From NCBI RefSeq assembly GCF_025399195.1, contig NW_026252113.1, positions 124,001 through 188,000 of the forward strand: a stretch of 64,000 nucleotides of DNA, in the 5' to 3' direction. The notes below the pieces were generated by a model, which was given only the letters and a program-made list of their open reading frames with translations, was not told the DNA's origin and did no database searches. Shown here one piece after another: positions 47,886 through 61,209 of the stretch. Both the position numbers and the translations under genes were made by a program. Source of the DNA: Umbelopsis ramanniana AG (taxonomy: Eukaryota > Mucoromycota > Umbelopsidomycetes > Umbelopsidales > Umbelopsidaceae). The number at the start of each line of letters is the position of its first letter. Position 1 is the first letter of the stretch.

Positions 47886-49528
47886 ATGTCGTCCACAGAA
47901 ACCAGCTCTGCTCCCAATGAGAAGCAGCCAACAACGATACTGTGTATCGGTATGGCAGGATCTGGCAAAACGACCTTCATGCAGGTATGCATCGATAGCT
48001 TTTCTCTATCTAAGCGATTTTTTCTTTCGTAAAAAAAGTTTCGTTATGCTGAATAAGCCCGACCCTTCAATTCACTACAGCGTCTGAATGCCGATTTGCA
48101 TGCAAAGAAAACACCCCCGTATATACTTAATCTTGACCCTGCTGTTAGCTCGCTGCCTTTCACCGCCAACATCGATATCAGAGATACTGTCAATTACAAA
48201 GAAGTGATGAAACAGTAAGGATAGCCTCGCTTTTCCGTTGTTGCGCTAGACTGTACAAAATCTTACCATGGTCAACGTGTTCATCATAGATACAATCTTG
48301 GTCCCAATGGTGGCATTTTGACGAGTCTCAACTTATTCACAACTAAGTTCGATCAAGTGCTGAAGTTTGTCGACAAGAGAGCTTCCTCCGTCGAGTAAGC
48401 GTACTTTTAATATTTACCCATGATGGTCTATATTTCCTAGCTCTGACATGTTCGTCACTTAGTCACATTCTAGTTGATACTCCTGGCCAGATCGAAATCT
48501 TTACATGGTCCGCTTCTGGAGCCATCATTACCGACACATTGGCTGCAACCTACCCTACTGTTGTTGCTTATATCATTGACACACCACGCACCACCTCACC
48601 AGCTACCTTCATGAGCAACATGTTATATGCTTGTTCGATTCTCTACAAGACCAAGCTGCCTTTCATCTTGGTTTTCAATAAGACGGATGTGGTATCACAC
48701 TCATTTGCAGTCGACTGGATGACTGACTTTGAGAGCTTCCAGCAAGCCCTGCAACAAGACACAACTTACATGAGCAGTTTGATGAACTCAATGAGCTTGG
48801 TATTGGATGAATTTTACAGTCATTTGAAGGTGGTTGGCGTCAGTGCTGTCACTGGTGAAGGCATTGATGAATTCTTCGATGCTGTGAAGGCAGCGACCGA
48901 AGAGTACGAGACGTAAGTTGTTCAGTTGATGTGCGGATCAGCGCATTTGTTTGGCATTTATTGACGTGCTCTGATATTATATAGGGAATATAAGCCAGAA
49001 ATTGAACGACTGATACAAGAAAAGGCAAGTCGGAATGGACAATCAATTGTAATGAATGACTGTGTATGATGTGTCGACTAACACCAATTATAGCAAGAGA
49101 AGGAGGAACAGCATCGACAGCAGCAGTTGTCAAAGTTGATGAACGATATGAAGGTTTCCAAGGGTACTGAGGTACCGATGGATTCGGGTTCAAGTAAGTA
49201 GACGGAGTCTGTAGCATTATTCCTTATCACATTACTCATGGGTGTTTATTTCAATAGAACGAATGGAGGATGAAGAATGGGAAGAGGAAGACGAAGAGGA
49301 GTACGGGGATGAGGAAGACGAAGGCGAAGAGTCTGACGACGACGAACAAGGTACGTGACCTGCAAGGTTCAAATGGATGCCATTCATGCAAGTAGACTGA
49401 TTCCACCATCGTTCTTAGAAAACACTTTACTAGGCGCCAGTCGATTCCCTCCCTCATCAAGCCAACGGCAGAACGATGCAAAGTTCAAGGCTTGGCTCGA
49501 TCAAGCCAACCAACCCTCCATGAACTAA
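47886..49528 (+). CDS. NPA3: GPN-loop GTPase 1 (Npa3)
   Basis: Small GTPase that assembles and imports RNA polymerase II into the nucleus, with Rba50/RPAP partners. The ATG at 47886 starts MSSTETSS. The P-loop is [23 protein letters not shown] follows, and the defining GPN loop is [13 protein letters not shown]. Also present are [15 protein letters not shown] (G3) and FNKTDVV (G4 NKxD). The C-terminal tail is very acidic ([23 protein letters not shown]), as in GPN1 and not in GPN2 or GPN3. Eight or so short exons join in frame to TAA at 49526-49528. The gene is convergent with NoxR. Confidence 0.95.
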
Positions 49529-49929
49529 TTCATCCGCTGTCTTCACTTATATAGACTATTTTGTACGGCGTTCATCCTTTACCAATGGAGCATATCAAAA
49601 GATGGATCAAAAACAGTATGAGCTGCATTCTGCGATTTTGTAAAATAAAGGAAAAAATAAAATAAAAGGTGTTGTAAATCCCAAACGTAAAAGAATGTGC
49701 AAGATGTAGGGTAGATTACTATGTCAATCATCGTTGACATGATGGTTAAAAGACATTGTTGATATTTGGATGGATTTAGATTTTTCGGAAAAAGAAACCG
49801 GCAAATGTGTGAGTGTGAAAGGAAAGAGGAAGCAAGTGAGATGGAATGAAGAGTCTACAAAATACAGAGGGTGTGTGCAAGGTTGTGTGAAGAAAAAAAT
49901 GAGGGAGGAAACATGCGTGAAAAGTCTCC
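49529..49929. other. Convergent 3' region, GPN1 and NoxR
   Basis: About 400 bp of AT-rich DNA between convergent stops. Only 3' UTRs are expected. Confidence 0.5.
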
Positions 49930-52011
49930 TCATTCTATACACCATAGTTCAAGTTTCTCAACAACCGGGCTATCCTTGGACGGTTTTGTTTGAGCTCTGG
50001 AAATTTGACGAGCTAGATCCAAATCATCCTGATCAATCATAAGCACCAGTTCATCGTCCTCATCCTTGTATTGCAGACGCAGCATGGATGATACATCGAA
50101 CTTCTCGTGAATTTTCTCCAGCAGACCATGGAAAGAAATATAGGCTGATACAACCAACATCCGCGTGTCCCTATAGTGTACCTTAATTTTGATCTTGGGG
50201 CCCGATGTTTGGCTAGACACTGAGGACGGGCCCGGTGGTCTATTAATGGGTGACTGACTCATGCTTTCACGGTACGAGTAATAGGGGCCAAGACCGTCGT
50301 TTCCTTGACTACCAGCCTTATCAACACTCATTTCCCTCAGTTGCTCATAGACACCATTTAACTCATCTTCGAGTTGTTGACTGGTATTATTTCCATATCT
50401 TGTATCATTTTCATCCACAAGGCCGCCATGGCGTACAGGCATTGGTGGTACAGGTGGGGGTGAGTAATGGGGGTTTGTTTTTTGACTGCGTGAGGAATTC
50501 CGTGCGCTGGAGTTGGAAAAGCGATCTTCATGGTTGGATTCGAATCCACTGTCGATCCTGCGACCATCCGAATATTGAGCTGCAAATTTTTGATTTGATC
50601 CGTACGAGGAAGTAGACATAGTGGTGGCTGAGGGCGGCGAGTTATCGTCATCCGTTGTACCAACACTGGAATCTTTCCGTGTACGAGGCGAATACTGCCG
50701 CTGCGGTGATTGTTGACGGTAAGATGCCTGTGGTGTGGTAGGTCTTTCTGATATTGATAATGGTGATCGTCGATAATAATTTGTAGGAGTAGTTTTTGGT
50801 GAGTTCATATCCATAGGGGATCGTTCGATGCTCTCGGTTCGCTGTGGTAAATAGCCGGTTGTAGGTGGGCTTTCTTGGAAAGGAGTGGTTCTGCCATAGG
50901 CTCGTGGTGGCGGTTGGCGGGTGGAAAATTTATTTTGGCCAAGCAGAATGGAATTATTTCGTTTGATTGCAGCAGCAGGAGGATTTATCTTGCCTAATCC
51001 AAACTTTTCTGCGGCTGACAAAAGGTCGGCGCTTTGTGGACCACGAAGTCGACTTTCTGGTGGGCGAAACAGAACACCGGGGGGTATCGAAAACACAGAG
51101 TAGCCTTTGCCACGATCAAGCACAGCTTGGTCAATGACTTCATGTTCCTCTGTCATTTTATCCTTTTGAGCTAGATAAAGGTCGGTCAAGCCATCATTCA
51201 TCTTTTGCAAATAGAGGCGGCAGATACCGCGATTGAAGAGAACTTCGCATGAATAGAGTCGAAAAGACAGTCCGAGTTGAGTGTAATTGATGATCTGATT
51301 TCCTCTTAATTTCTGTATGCGCAGACGATGAGGCTTATGTACATGGTTGTGGAACAAAGGCTTATAATACGGCCACTTACAGCATACGCATCGTCAAAAT
51401 CTTGCATGGCAGCTTCCATATCTCCCATGATGAAGTGAGATACACCTTTTTGAAAGTATACTACAGCAAAGTATTGATCAAGCCGGAGGGCCTTATTGTA
51501 AGCGGCAAGCTTTGCAAGAGAAAAAAAAAATGGGTTAGTGGATTTAGTGGATGGGTTCAAATTTCTTCGACGCATGGATAAACAAAAATATCGAACGCTT
51601 ACAGCTCTTTGGTGATCGTCCAGCGTCGCAAAGATTAAGCCAATATTGAAATGCATTTTGGCATTATCAGCCAAACTCTAGAAAAGCGTAACATAGATTT
51701 AGAACGGCAGTACAGGAAAGCAGCGGTCCAATGTTGGAATGTTTCAATTTACGATGAAGGTGCTTAATGCAGTGTCATAATCCTGATTGTCGAAAGCAAC
51801 ACAAGCGTTGTTCCATTGTTCCAACTCAAACTGTGAAAGTAATTTCATAAATTGTTAGAGATTGAAAGTTGTTCGTCTAGCAAGACAGGCTCTTGGGTCT
51901 CCATATGTTGTTTTTTTTCTCTCAGCTTTTGTCTCAGTGCAAATACAAACTGGGAACAAAAATAAGGAGAGGAATTTTCAAGCATGCGTGAAAACGTACC
52001 TTGAGAGCCAT
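49930..52011 (-). CDS. noxR: NADPH oxidase regulator NoxR, p67phox-like
   Basis: Cytosolic activator of fungal NADPH oxidase. The ATG at 52011 opens a four-codon exon (MALK), then three to four TPR repeats follow: FELEQWNNACVAFDNQDYDTALSTF, MHFNIGLIFATLDDHQRA, YFAVVYFQKGVSHFIMGDMEAAMQDFDDA and EVLFNRGICRLYLQKM. After the TPRs comes an activation-type segment with KGYSVFSIPPGVLFRPPESR. Next is a long Ser/Pro-rich linker (NYYRRSPLSISERPTTPQ) and a C-terminal PB1 domain (IKVHYRDTRMLVV; acidic OPCA loop DEDDELVLMIDQDDLDLA). The PB1 would pair with a basic partner such as Bem1 or Cdc24. There is no SH3 domain, as usual for fungal NoxR. A Nox gene is not in this window. Confidence 0.9.
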
Positions 52012-52921
52012 TGCACTTTGAAGCGCTTCAGTACCTCGAAAGTAAAGGTGGGTTATATAGTGTTCAAAGGAGTGGAAGAAGAGAAGTTAGAGCAAGTGCA
52101 GCGAATCAAAAGTTCATGGAAAAAATGAGCACGGCTTATTATTTTGGCGCCAATTTGGCTTTGGTGGTACAGATTTTCGCTGGCCCTCATTGGGTCGGAT
52201 TTTTTAACGCTCACTTGAACGTGCGCTCTAACAAAAGCATCTCCCTTAGAACTAACGCCGGCCGTTATTCATGAATTGACTACGTGCTTTCGTGTTGTAT
52301 GATCTTCCTGTGAAAGGGCAACTTCTAGGCTCGCCATTAAAAGAACCATCAGCCAAATGATCGGCCACTTTAGCCACTGTTTCAGATCGTAGTGGTGGGA
52401 TCTTGTGTGAATTCTACCCAACGATATTAACAATGCTTTAAACCCTGAACAAAAAAAACCAGGATGAATGGTAAAGAAATGTACAAATGCATTGTTGCAT
52501 GTCGGAGACAGCTGGATATAATACTATGATCCGCTGCTGGCCCTCAAAACTCTACTATATACCACTGATTCAGGTAAAATTACCATAGTCAATGTAAATT
52601 ACTGGAAATCTCTCTGGATAGGAGCGGTCCATTCGATACTACCCACAGGAAATCTGAATCTCCCATGGTACATAATACGCAAATCAGTGAATCATGTATG
52701 AAAAACACGTTCTAGTCCAAAGATTATGATCAAAAGTTCATAGTCAAAAGTTCATGGCCTTCGCATATAAATCCAACATAATATGTTCCAATTCATTTGA
52801 AAAGAACCCCAAAGTTATTAAAGTTGTAATAGTGCAAATACGGAGGCTCTAGCGTCTTTCCGCGAACAGCCGAGAAATTTTGCCATGGAAATTCTTGTGA
52901 CGTTTTTACGATTCATGACTG
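52012..52921. promoter_or_regulatory. Divergent promoter region, NoxR and PP2A
   Basis: About 910 bp without a gene. Its right end carries TGACGT at 52898-52903, next to the full CRE listed separately. Confidence 0.5.
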
Positions 52922-52929
52922 TGACGTCA
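52922..52929 (+). promoter_or_regulatory. Palindromic CRE (bZIP site) in the PP2A promoter
   Basis: TGACGTCA inside GTGACGTCAC, 23 bp before the first ATG (52952) and 74 bp before the second (53003). A half site TGACGT lies 24 bp upstream. This is the consensus for CREB/ATF1-type bZIP factors. Confidence 0.6.
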
Positions 52930-52951
52930 CTAAGAAACTTTCTGCCCTTCA

Positions 52952-54528
<1,577 letters not shown>

Positions 54529-55087
54529 AAAAGTTTGTTTTATTTTTTTCTGTTACTTTTTTCCCTTCATTTTTTTTTTCTTTTTTTGTTTGAGAGAGGA
54601 TGGGTTGCTGCGTCTCCCGCCATGTCAAAAATGGGACTATGCTATTTTCTTTTTCTTTCTCCAATGTTTTCATACTCTTTATCGTCGAACGCCGTCCCTT
54701 TCTGCATCAAGGATATATTCTCTACAACGCGCGCTGTCTCCGTTCTCTTCTAGTCTTTGTATTTTCCTCCACCTGTGAACCCAGACTTCTTTCTACAAAT
54801 ACCTCCTCTGCTGTCCTTGGGATACTCTCTTAAATGAAATCACAAAAAAAACTTCACATACTAATCGCTGTGTCTACTTGCCATTGTTCATGAATGAGAT
54901 ATTACTGTGAAACGGGATAGGTACCAATTCTTTTTCTTGGTGCAATGTGGGATACATTGAAACAATGTTTATTCTACAATGATTTTGAAACAATGGGACC
55001 AGGAACAGAATGGATATCTTTTTAAGCTAATGTACATATTTCGACTCTTGTGTCTTTTTTACTTTTACGTTGTTTACAAATCAATCA
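54529..55087. other. Convergent 3' region, PP2A and the membrane protein
   Basis: About 560 bp, T-rich, between convergent stops. No gene seen. Confidence 0.5.
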
Positions 55088-57317
55088 CTACTTCCATATG
55101 AAACTCTTTGCCCAGTCCATGAGGCCAGGCTGAGCAGCTGGGGTATTGGATCGTAAGGATGTGTTTGGAGTTTGCCTGGGAGTTTGCTGTGGAGTTCCAC
55201 TGGCCAACGTGGCTTGATACTTGAATTCCTCATCCTCTTCGGCAACAGGGGTGAGCATATTGTTGTACGAGTAATCGTTGCGAGCTGGCTCATGTCGCCA
55301 ATCGTACCCGGCTTCCTTGTCTACTTCATGAATGCCAGAGTCCAGTCGATTATCATCATTTGGTCGGGAGTAATAGAATATATACACGAGGATAAATAGT
55401 AGAATGATGAAGACCCAGCCGCCTAAAATAATGCATAGAACGGCAATAGGTCCTAGGCTGGGGGCAGCATTGGTATCGCTGAGAATGGCCACCAATACCG
55501 ACGTCCAGAGAATGCATGTAAATGAAGCAGTACGGAAATAGTTGATTTTGTCCACATAGCACGGCCGGGTTTTGATGTTATAACATATCATTGTCAGCAA
55601 GATGGTAATGGATAAGATGGCTCGCATGCGGTTTTGATTGGTAGTCGATTCGACTAGCAAAAAATTGATAGCCAACAGTAGACCTGAAAAATAGATATAC
55701 ATGAGACATGTCCTTCAGACTACATCCTCTAGCCGTCATTTCAAAAAAGTCTCTTACCCATATTCTTAATGAAGGCAATACCAATTGATTTGAAGGCGAT
55801 TTCATTATGATGTGGTATGCGCTCGTAACTTGTCAGGAAGATGGTCATGAGGAAGTATGCTGCAATATAACCGGTCAGAGATAGCCACAGGTATGTTTGT
55901 TGATTGATGTTATCCGCATGGCACCGAAGGGTATTGGTATAGGATGCCGTAGGGACATTCAACGACTGACAAGCTGCTGAGCTCACGAAGGTGGTCTAAA
56001 AGGACGCATAGTATAAGTTTAGTTGCTGTCATCGGTGAACACATCACCGCATTCAAAACACTTACCAAGACAGGGATGTACATCAAACTCTGTAAAAGCA
56101 AATAATGAATATGCAAAATAGATGACAATGCGACAAAAATATGTATTACTCACCACAACAGGGATGCACCAATGCACCCATTGGTTTGGTAGACGATATG
56201 GTCTCCAGGTGTTGACGCCGTGTACGGTCACAGCTACAAGTAATCCAAGGCAGGTAACAGCAAATGTGGTCCACACAGTGTAAGTATACCAGGTTGGGGT
56301 TCTCATATCCGGCATAAGACCACCGGCATTTAAGACCAGAGATACAAAGTACTCGAATTTAGACTGTTGTGCTTGACTTGAACTGGATTCTGACATGGCA
56401 CCAAAGGAATTGACTGTCATTAAGTCTCTCAATGGGAAAGTCAATAACTGGAAGAACTCGATGATGAGGATAACGATTTGGATCCAATTGGACCACATCT
56501 TTCGGTCCCAGTCTGTAAACCGTGTCTTGTAGACGGCGTTCATATGAGCATCGTCGCTACCAAAAAGTTCCTTACGCTCCTTATAGTAGAAGCGTTGTCT
56601 TGTCACTAGAAACATATTGATGCAAAGGACTACAACGAAGAGGGAAGCTTGTAGGAAGCCAGATGTACTTGAAGAAGGTACTGCACTTGCAGTTCCGATG
56701 AGTATGATAAAAGCCACAATGAAAAGAATGAGGCATATGATGGAAAATAGATGATGAAATTTATGGGCCAGGACCTTTCGATGTTCGTGGGATAGAGGAA
56801 CGCTGTTGGGAAAAGACCCTGATGTGACACCAGACGCTGAAGACACCGTAGCCGGGGTGATGGAACGATCTCGCGTGCTGTTATGACGACTTGGCGGTCC
56901 AGCAGAAGCAGATCGTGGATACACTCCATCTACAGAGTTTGCAGAGTATCCTAAATCCTCCGTGTTGTTCTTATGTCCATGAACAACGCTATTCCAAAGC
57001 ACGACCAAGAGCCCCACTACCGGTATTTTGAACACCGCTTGTACCTGCTGCCGTATATTCTCCACAAGCTGATCGATTTCTTTTTGGTGTTCCAGACGCT
57101 CTTCTCTACGCTGCTGTGGGGGTATTTTGTGCCATTCCGTGAACCAGAAATAAAATGCGAACGATGCTATCAAAGCAACAATAATGGAGAAAAAGAGGAT
57201 AATGGAAATTAGATCACTGGCTGGGTGATCGGCCGTTGAATTTTGTTGCTGGTAGGAAGCGAATCCTATCAAGCTACTATTAGCAGTCGTAGCAGTGGTG
57301 GTAGAATTTGAACTCAT
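55088..57317 (-). CDS. Multipass membrane protein of unknown family
   Basis: The ATG at 57317 starts MSSNSTTTATTANSS. The N-terminus is Ser/Thr/Asn-rich (probably luminal), followed by roughly ten membrane segments: LISIILFFSIIVALIASFAF, LFSIICLILFIVAFIILIG, FLQASLFVVVLCINMFLV, WIQIVILIIEFFQLL, YTVWTTFAVTCLGLLVAV and further ones in the last exons (LWLSLTGYIAAYFLMTIFL, IAVLCIILGGWVFIILLF). A coiled-coil-like cytosolic stretch (EERLEHQKEIDQLVENIRQ) and a Ser-rich loop lie between the first two. The C-tail is Thr/Pro-rich (TPQQTPRQTP). Five exons in frame. I do not recognise it. The C-terminal half faintly recalls membrane domains of TRP/polycystin-like proteins, which is weak inference only. 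Confidence 0.8.
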
Positions 57318-58434
57318 TTTGACATGCAATGAGGAATGCTGTGAAAATGTTCCCGTTCAGAAGTTGAAATAACAGTAAACTCTATACAGGCTGTATCTTT
57401 GACAGAGCAGCTCAGGGAAGGTATAATGAAGCTATGCGGAGAGTTTCTTCTGAGAGGGGTGGTCAAAAGATATGAAAACGAAAGAACAGCGTTGATGAAG
57501 AGGTGGAAAAGATGTGGTTCTCTTTTTCAATTGAGGAAGCTTGAGCTTGTAAATTTAACTAGCTTTGTCGATGGCTATATGATAAAATTTCCATACTGGG
57601 CGAATGTTTTTGTTGTTGTGAGGAAGCCATTATTGAAGTCTTCCGATTTAGCTATTTTCCAGACCGCCTATCCTAGTTTTGTGTGAGAGCTATTACATCC
57701 TGCGAATCTTTACTGTTCATTATCATGCAGTAAGAAAGTCATACAACGTGATTTGAAAAACGGCTGCTGTTTGCCACCTCAAGATGATCGGTAAAGTAGC
57801 CAAATAACAAACCTTTTGAATTGTGTCTTGTTTTTCGATGAATCAAAATATACGCAAGTGATCTGTTTTTTGAGCTTTTTATTCGGAGCTAAACGTTTCA
57901 AATTGTTGCTACATTTACTCGTCTATTAAAATGCGTTATATCCAGCAAGTGCCTAGATAGAAAAAGCGTATTGCAACGCTAGTAGTATCGGGAATTGGAA
58001 CGTTATAAAGCATTATCAGGCATTCTTACTATACACAATCATATGAGCATCTCGCTCAATAACCATGGGGACTCACATGAATGGTTGGATACGCTTGATA
58101 TCGCAGTGCATCAAAAAAGAAATGCCCTTGGGATATCCAGCAACTTGCAGAGATGTCTTGTCTGAAGAAAAGAATCATAACGAAGAGCGGGCAAGATACC
58201 AAAAATTGGCTTTTATAGGTCATTGCTCATATTAACAAGGAATACAAGTGATATCAAATAGTGTAAAAGGAACAGTGCACGTATTTTACACGACATTAAG
58301 CGTGGTTCCTTGCAAATCAATTTTGAGGTAAAGCTATGCTGCAAGGAAGTGACTGTCATTCAATTATTCGATTTCAACATTTGGAAATAATAACCACTTT
58401 GCGAAATTCCGTTTTACTTGAATCAGCGTGCAAC
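57318..58434. promoter_or_regulatory. Divergent promoter region, membrane protein and PPWD1
   Basis: About 1.1 kb. The only sizeable open frame (57399-57686) starts with TTG and shows no family resemblance. No distinct element identified. Confidence 0.45.
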
Positions 58435-61158
58435 ATGGTCACCGTTAACGATCAAGCCCAAAATGAGAATAATAAGCGCCCTCTCGAAGACAATACTGCT
58501 CCTGAAGTAGCTGAGAACGATGGTACGTTACGAGAATCTTTCCACCGTCAAAATGCTCAGCCAACCTGCTCACCGCTTTTCTCCTGAATCAGACGATGGT
58601 GACATTGGTCCTATGATGCCACCTCCTGTAGAAGAAACTCCAAAAAAGAAAAAGAGAGGTAAAGCTACTTACATAAAGCACACTCAATAATGCCATCCCA
58701 CTGACATTTATCTAAATCCCTTTCTCGCAGTCCTACCTCACGAGCAGATCTACCTTAGTCGCTTACCTACCTCCGATATGTACGAGAAGAGCTACATGCA
58801 CCGTGATATTCTCAACTTCATTGCTGTTACAAAGTATGTGGTTCTTTAAACAGGAGATGCATCAACGCTGTTACAGTAGAACAACACTAATGATGACCTG
58901 GGTTTTGCAGAAACGACTTCATAATTACTACTTCCCAAGATGGACACCTCAAATTTTGGAAGAAAACCGCTTCCGGTATTGAGTTTGTAAAGCACTATCG
59001 TTCCCATTTATCGAATGTGAATGGCATCAACATCTCGGCAGACAATGAGCTGCTTGCGACTATTTCTGAAGACAAGTCGATGAAAGTATACGATGTTACG
59101 CAGTTTGGTAAGTTCTAGTGAATACACAAGATACCGTAGGTATTCGCAACTCTAACATGTTCTCAGATATGATTAACATGATCAAATTTGACTTCACGCC
59201 AAAATGTGTTTGTTGGATCCATCAAAAGGGTCAAGCCCAGGCCCTGATCGCAGTGTAAGTATTCTTCCATAATACGATTTTGGAGACACGATTTATGCTT
59301 ACCTTCATGAATGCAATAACAGCGCCGACAAAGACAGCTCCAACGTTCATATATTTGATGGGCGTGGTGATGGAAAACCCATACACACAATCTCAACACT
59401 TCACAGTCACCCAGTACATCTTATGACCGTAAGCAATAGTTGTTATCCTTTTTTATATCAAAAAAATGTTCCCTGGCTAATTTCATTATATTCAGTTTAA
59501 TGCTCGATTTAATACGGTGATTTCGGTGGATACGTCGGGTATGTTGGAATATTGGGAACCAGAAGAACCCTTTGATCTACCAAAGAATGTGAACTTTGAG
59601 TACAAAGCAGAAACTGATTTATACGACTTTAAAAAGGTGAGTGTAAAAAGGCATATTCCTTTATGGAAAGTGTTCCAGCATCTTCTTTTATTGACGCTCG
59701 AATACCTAGTCCAAGTCAGTACCAACGTCCATTGTATTGTCGAACGACGGCTTGAAGTTTGTCACCATGAGCATGCCAGACAGACAAGTTCGTATATTCA
59801 AATTTTTGAATGGCAAAGTCTTCCGCAAGTATGATGAGTCGCTCAAGACAATAACGGAGATGCAACAAGCCGGCACTAGTGTCAGAAAACTGGATGACAT
59901 GGAGTTTGGACGTCGTTTAGCTGTTGATAAGGAGCTGGAGAAGTCACCACAGGCACAACATATCAATGCTGGTAACTAACCTTTCCATAGCAGCCGAAAA
60001 TGAAAAACTTTACTGACCTTTAAACTTTAGTTTTTGATGAGAGCGGCAACTTCATTATATATCCTACTATGTTGGGCATAAAAGGTAACGAATCGAGTAG
60101 TGGCATTTGTAGTGGATCACGATCAACAATACTTACCTCGTTCGCTGCAGTCGTTAATTCAGTGACCAACAAAGTAGCTCGATTGATTGGAGAATCGGAG
60201 ACACATAGATTTTTAAATATGGCCTTGTACCAAGGAGCTCCTAGAAAGAAGGGTATCATGACTTTGGTAAGCGGATGAAGATGTGGCAATATGATACACC
60301 ACACATGAGATTTACCCCAATATTTTTTTTTCAGGCAATGGCAGCATCTGATAACCAAGCTTTGAGAGAAACAGAAGAACTTGACCCAACTCTGTTCACA
60401 ACCGCCTTTAAACGAAACCGATTCTTCATGTTCACACAACGGGAACCAAATGCGTACGTATCTGTTGCTAGGCTTGCTGATAGTCGCGGTTTTCCCATAT
60501 CTAATCATTACCATTCATCATTTACAGGTATGACGATTCCAAGGGCGATCGTGATGTTTTCAACGAAAAACCTTCCCGAGAAGAACAAACCGTTGCTACA
60601 ACTCAAGCGAAGCAACAGCAATTGGGCTCAACGGCGGTGTTGCGTACTACAGCAGGAGATATTCACATTCGACTCTTCCCAGAATATGCAAACAAAGCTG
60701 TTGAGAATTTTGTCACGCACGCTAAGAACGGCTATTATGACAACTTGATCTTCCACAGAGTCATCAAAGGTTTCATGGTGCAAACTGGTGATCCTTTCGG
60801 GGATGGTACTGGAGGCGAATCCATTTGGGGAGACGATTTTGAGGATGAATTCCACCGTGACTTACGACACGATCGACCATATACTGTGAGCATGGCAAAT
60901 GCTGGACCAAATACGAATGCCTCACAATTCTTCATCACCGTTGTACCCACAGTAAGTGTTGACATTTTGCATACTGATACTCTATGAATGTGTTTATTAA
61001 TGCCGAGCGTTTCGCAGCCATGGCTGGATAATAAGCACACAATCTTTGGAAGAGCAACAGCCGGTATGGATGTGATCCATGCTATAGAGAACTGCAAGAC
61101 CGACAAAAGTGATAAACCTTTAGACGACATAAAAATCATCAATATTGAAGTGCATTAA
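58435..61158 (+). CDS. PPWD1: PPWD1: WD40 plus cyclophilin prolyl isomerase
   Basis: Spliceosome-associated peptidyl-prolyl isomerase. The ATG at 58435 starts MVTVNDQAQ. After an acidic/basic N-terminus (PKKKKR, likely nuclear signal) come WD40 blades ([67 protein letters not shown]) and the family-specific [15 protein letters not shown]. The C-terminal cyclophilin domain has the catalytic Arg in [44 protein letters not shown] and [11 protein letters not shown] with the cyclosporin-binding-type Trp. About ten short introns; the frame closes at TAA 61156-61158. The gene is followed after only 51 bp by the condensin gene. Confidence 0.95.
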
Positions 61159-61181
61159 ATTTGGCAGTTTTGAAATTTTCC

Positions 61182-61187
61182 AATAAA
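61182..61187 (+). terminator. Poly(A) signal of PPWD1
   Basis: AATAAA, 24 bp after the PPWD1 stop and 23 bp before the next ATG. Confidence 0.55.
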
Positions 61188-61209
61188 AACGCGCACTGCA
61201 AATTTCTTT

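Noticed and set aside
50535-50560. TGGATTCGAATCCA-like palindrome resembling a tRNA T-arm
   Set aside because: It lies inside the NoxR coding exon and no tRNA cloverleaf can be drawn around it.
57399-57686. 95-residue + strand frame before PPWD1
   Set aside because: TTG start, no family resemblance, and it covers the 5' flank of the divergent membrane protein gene.
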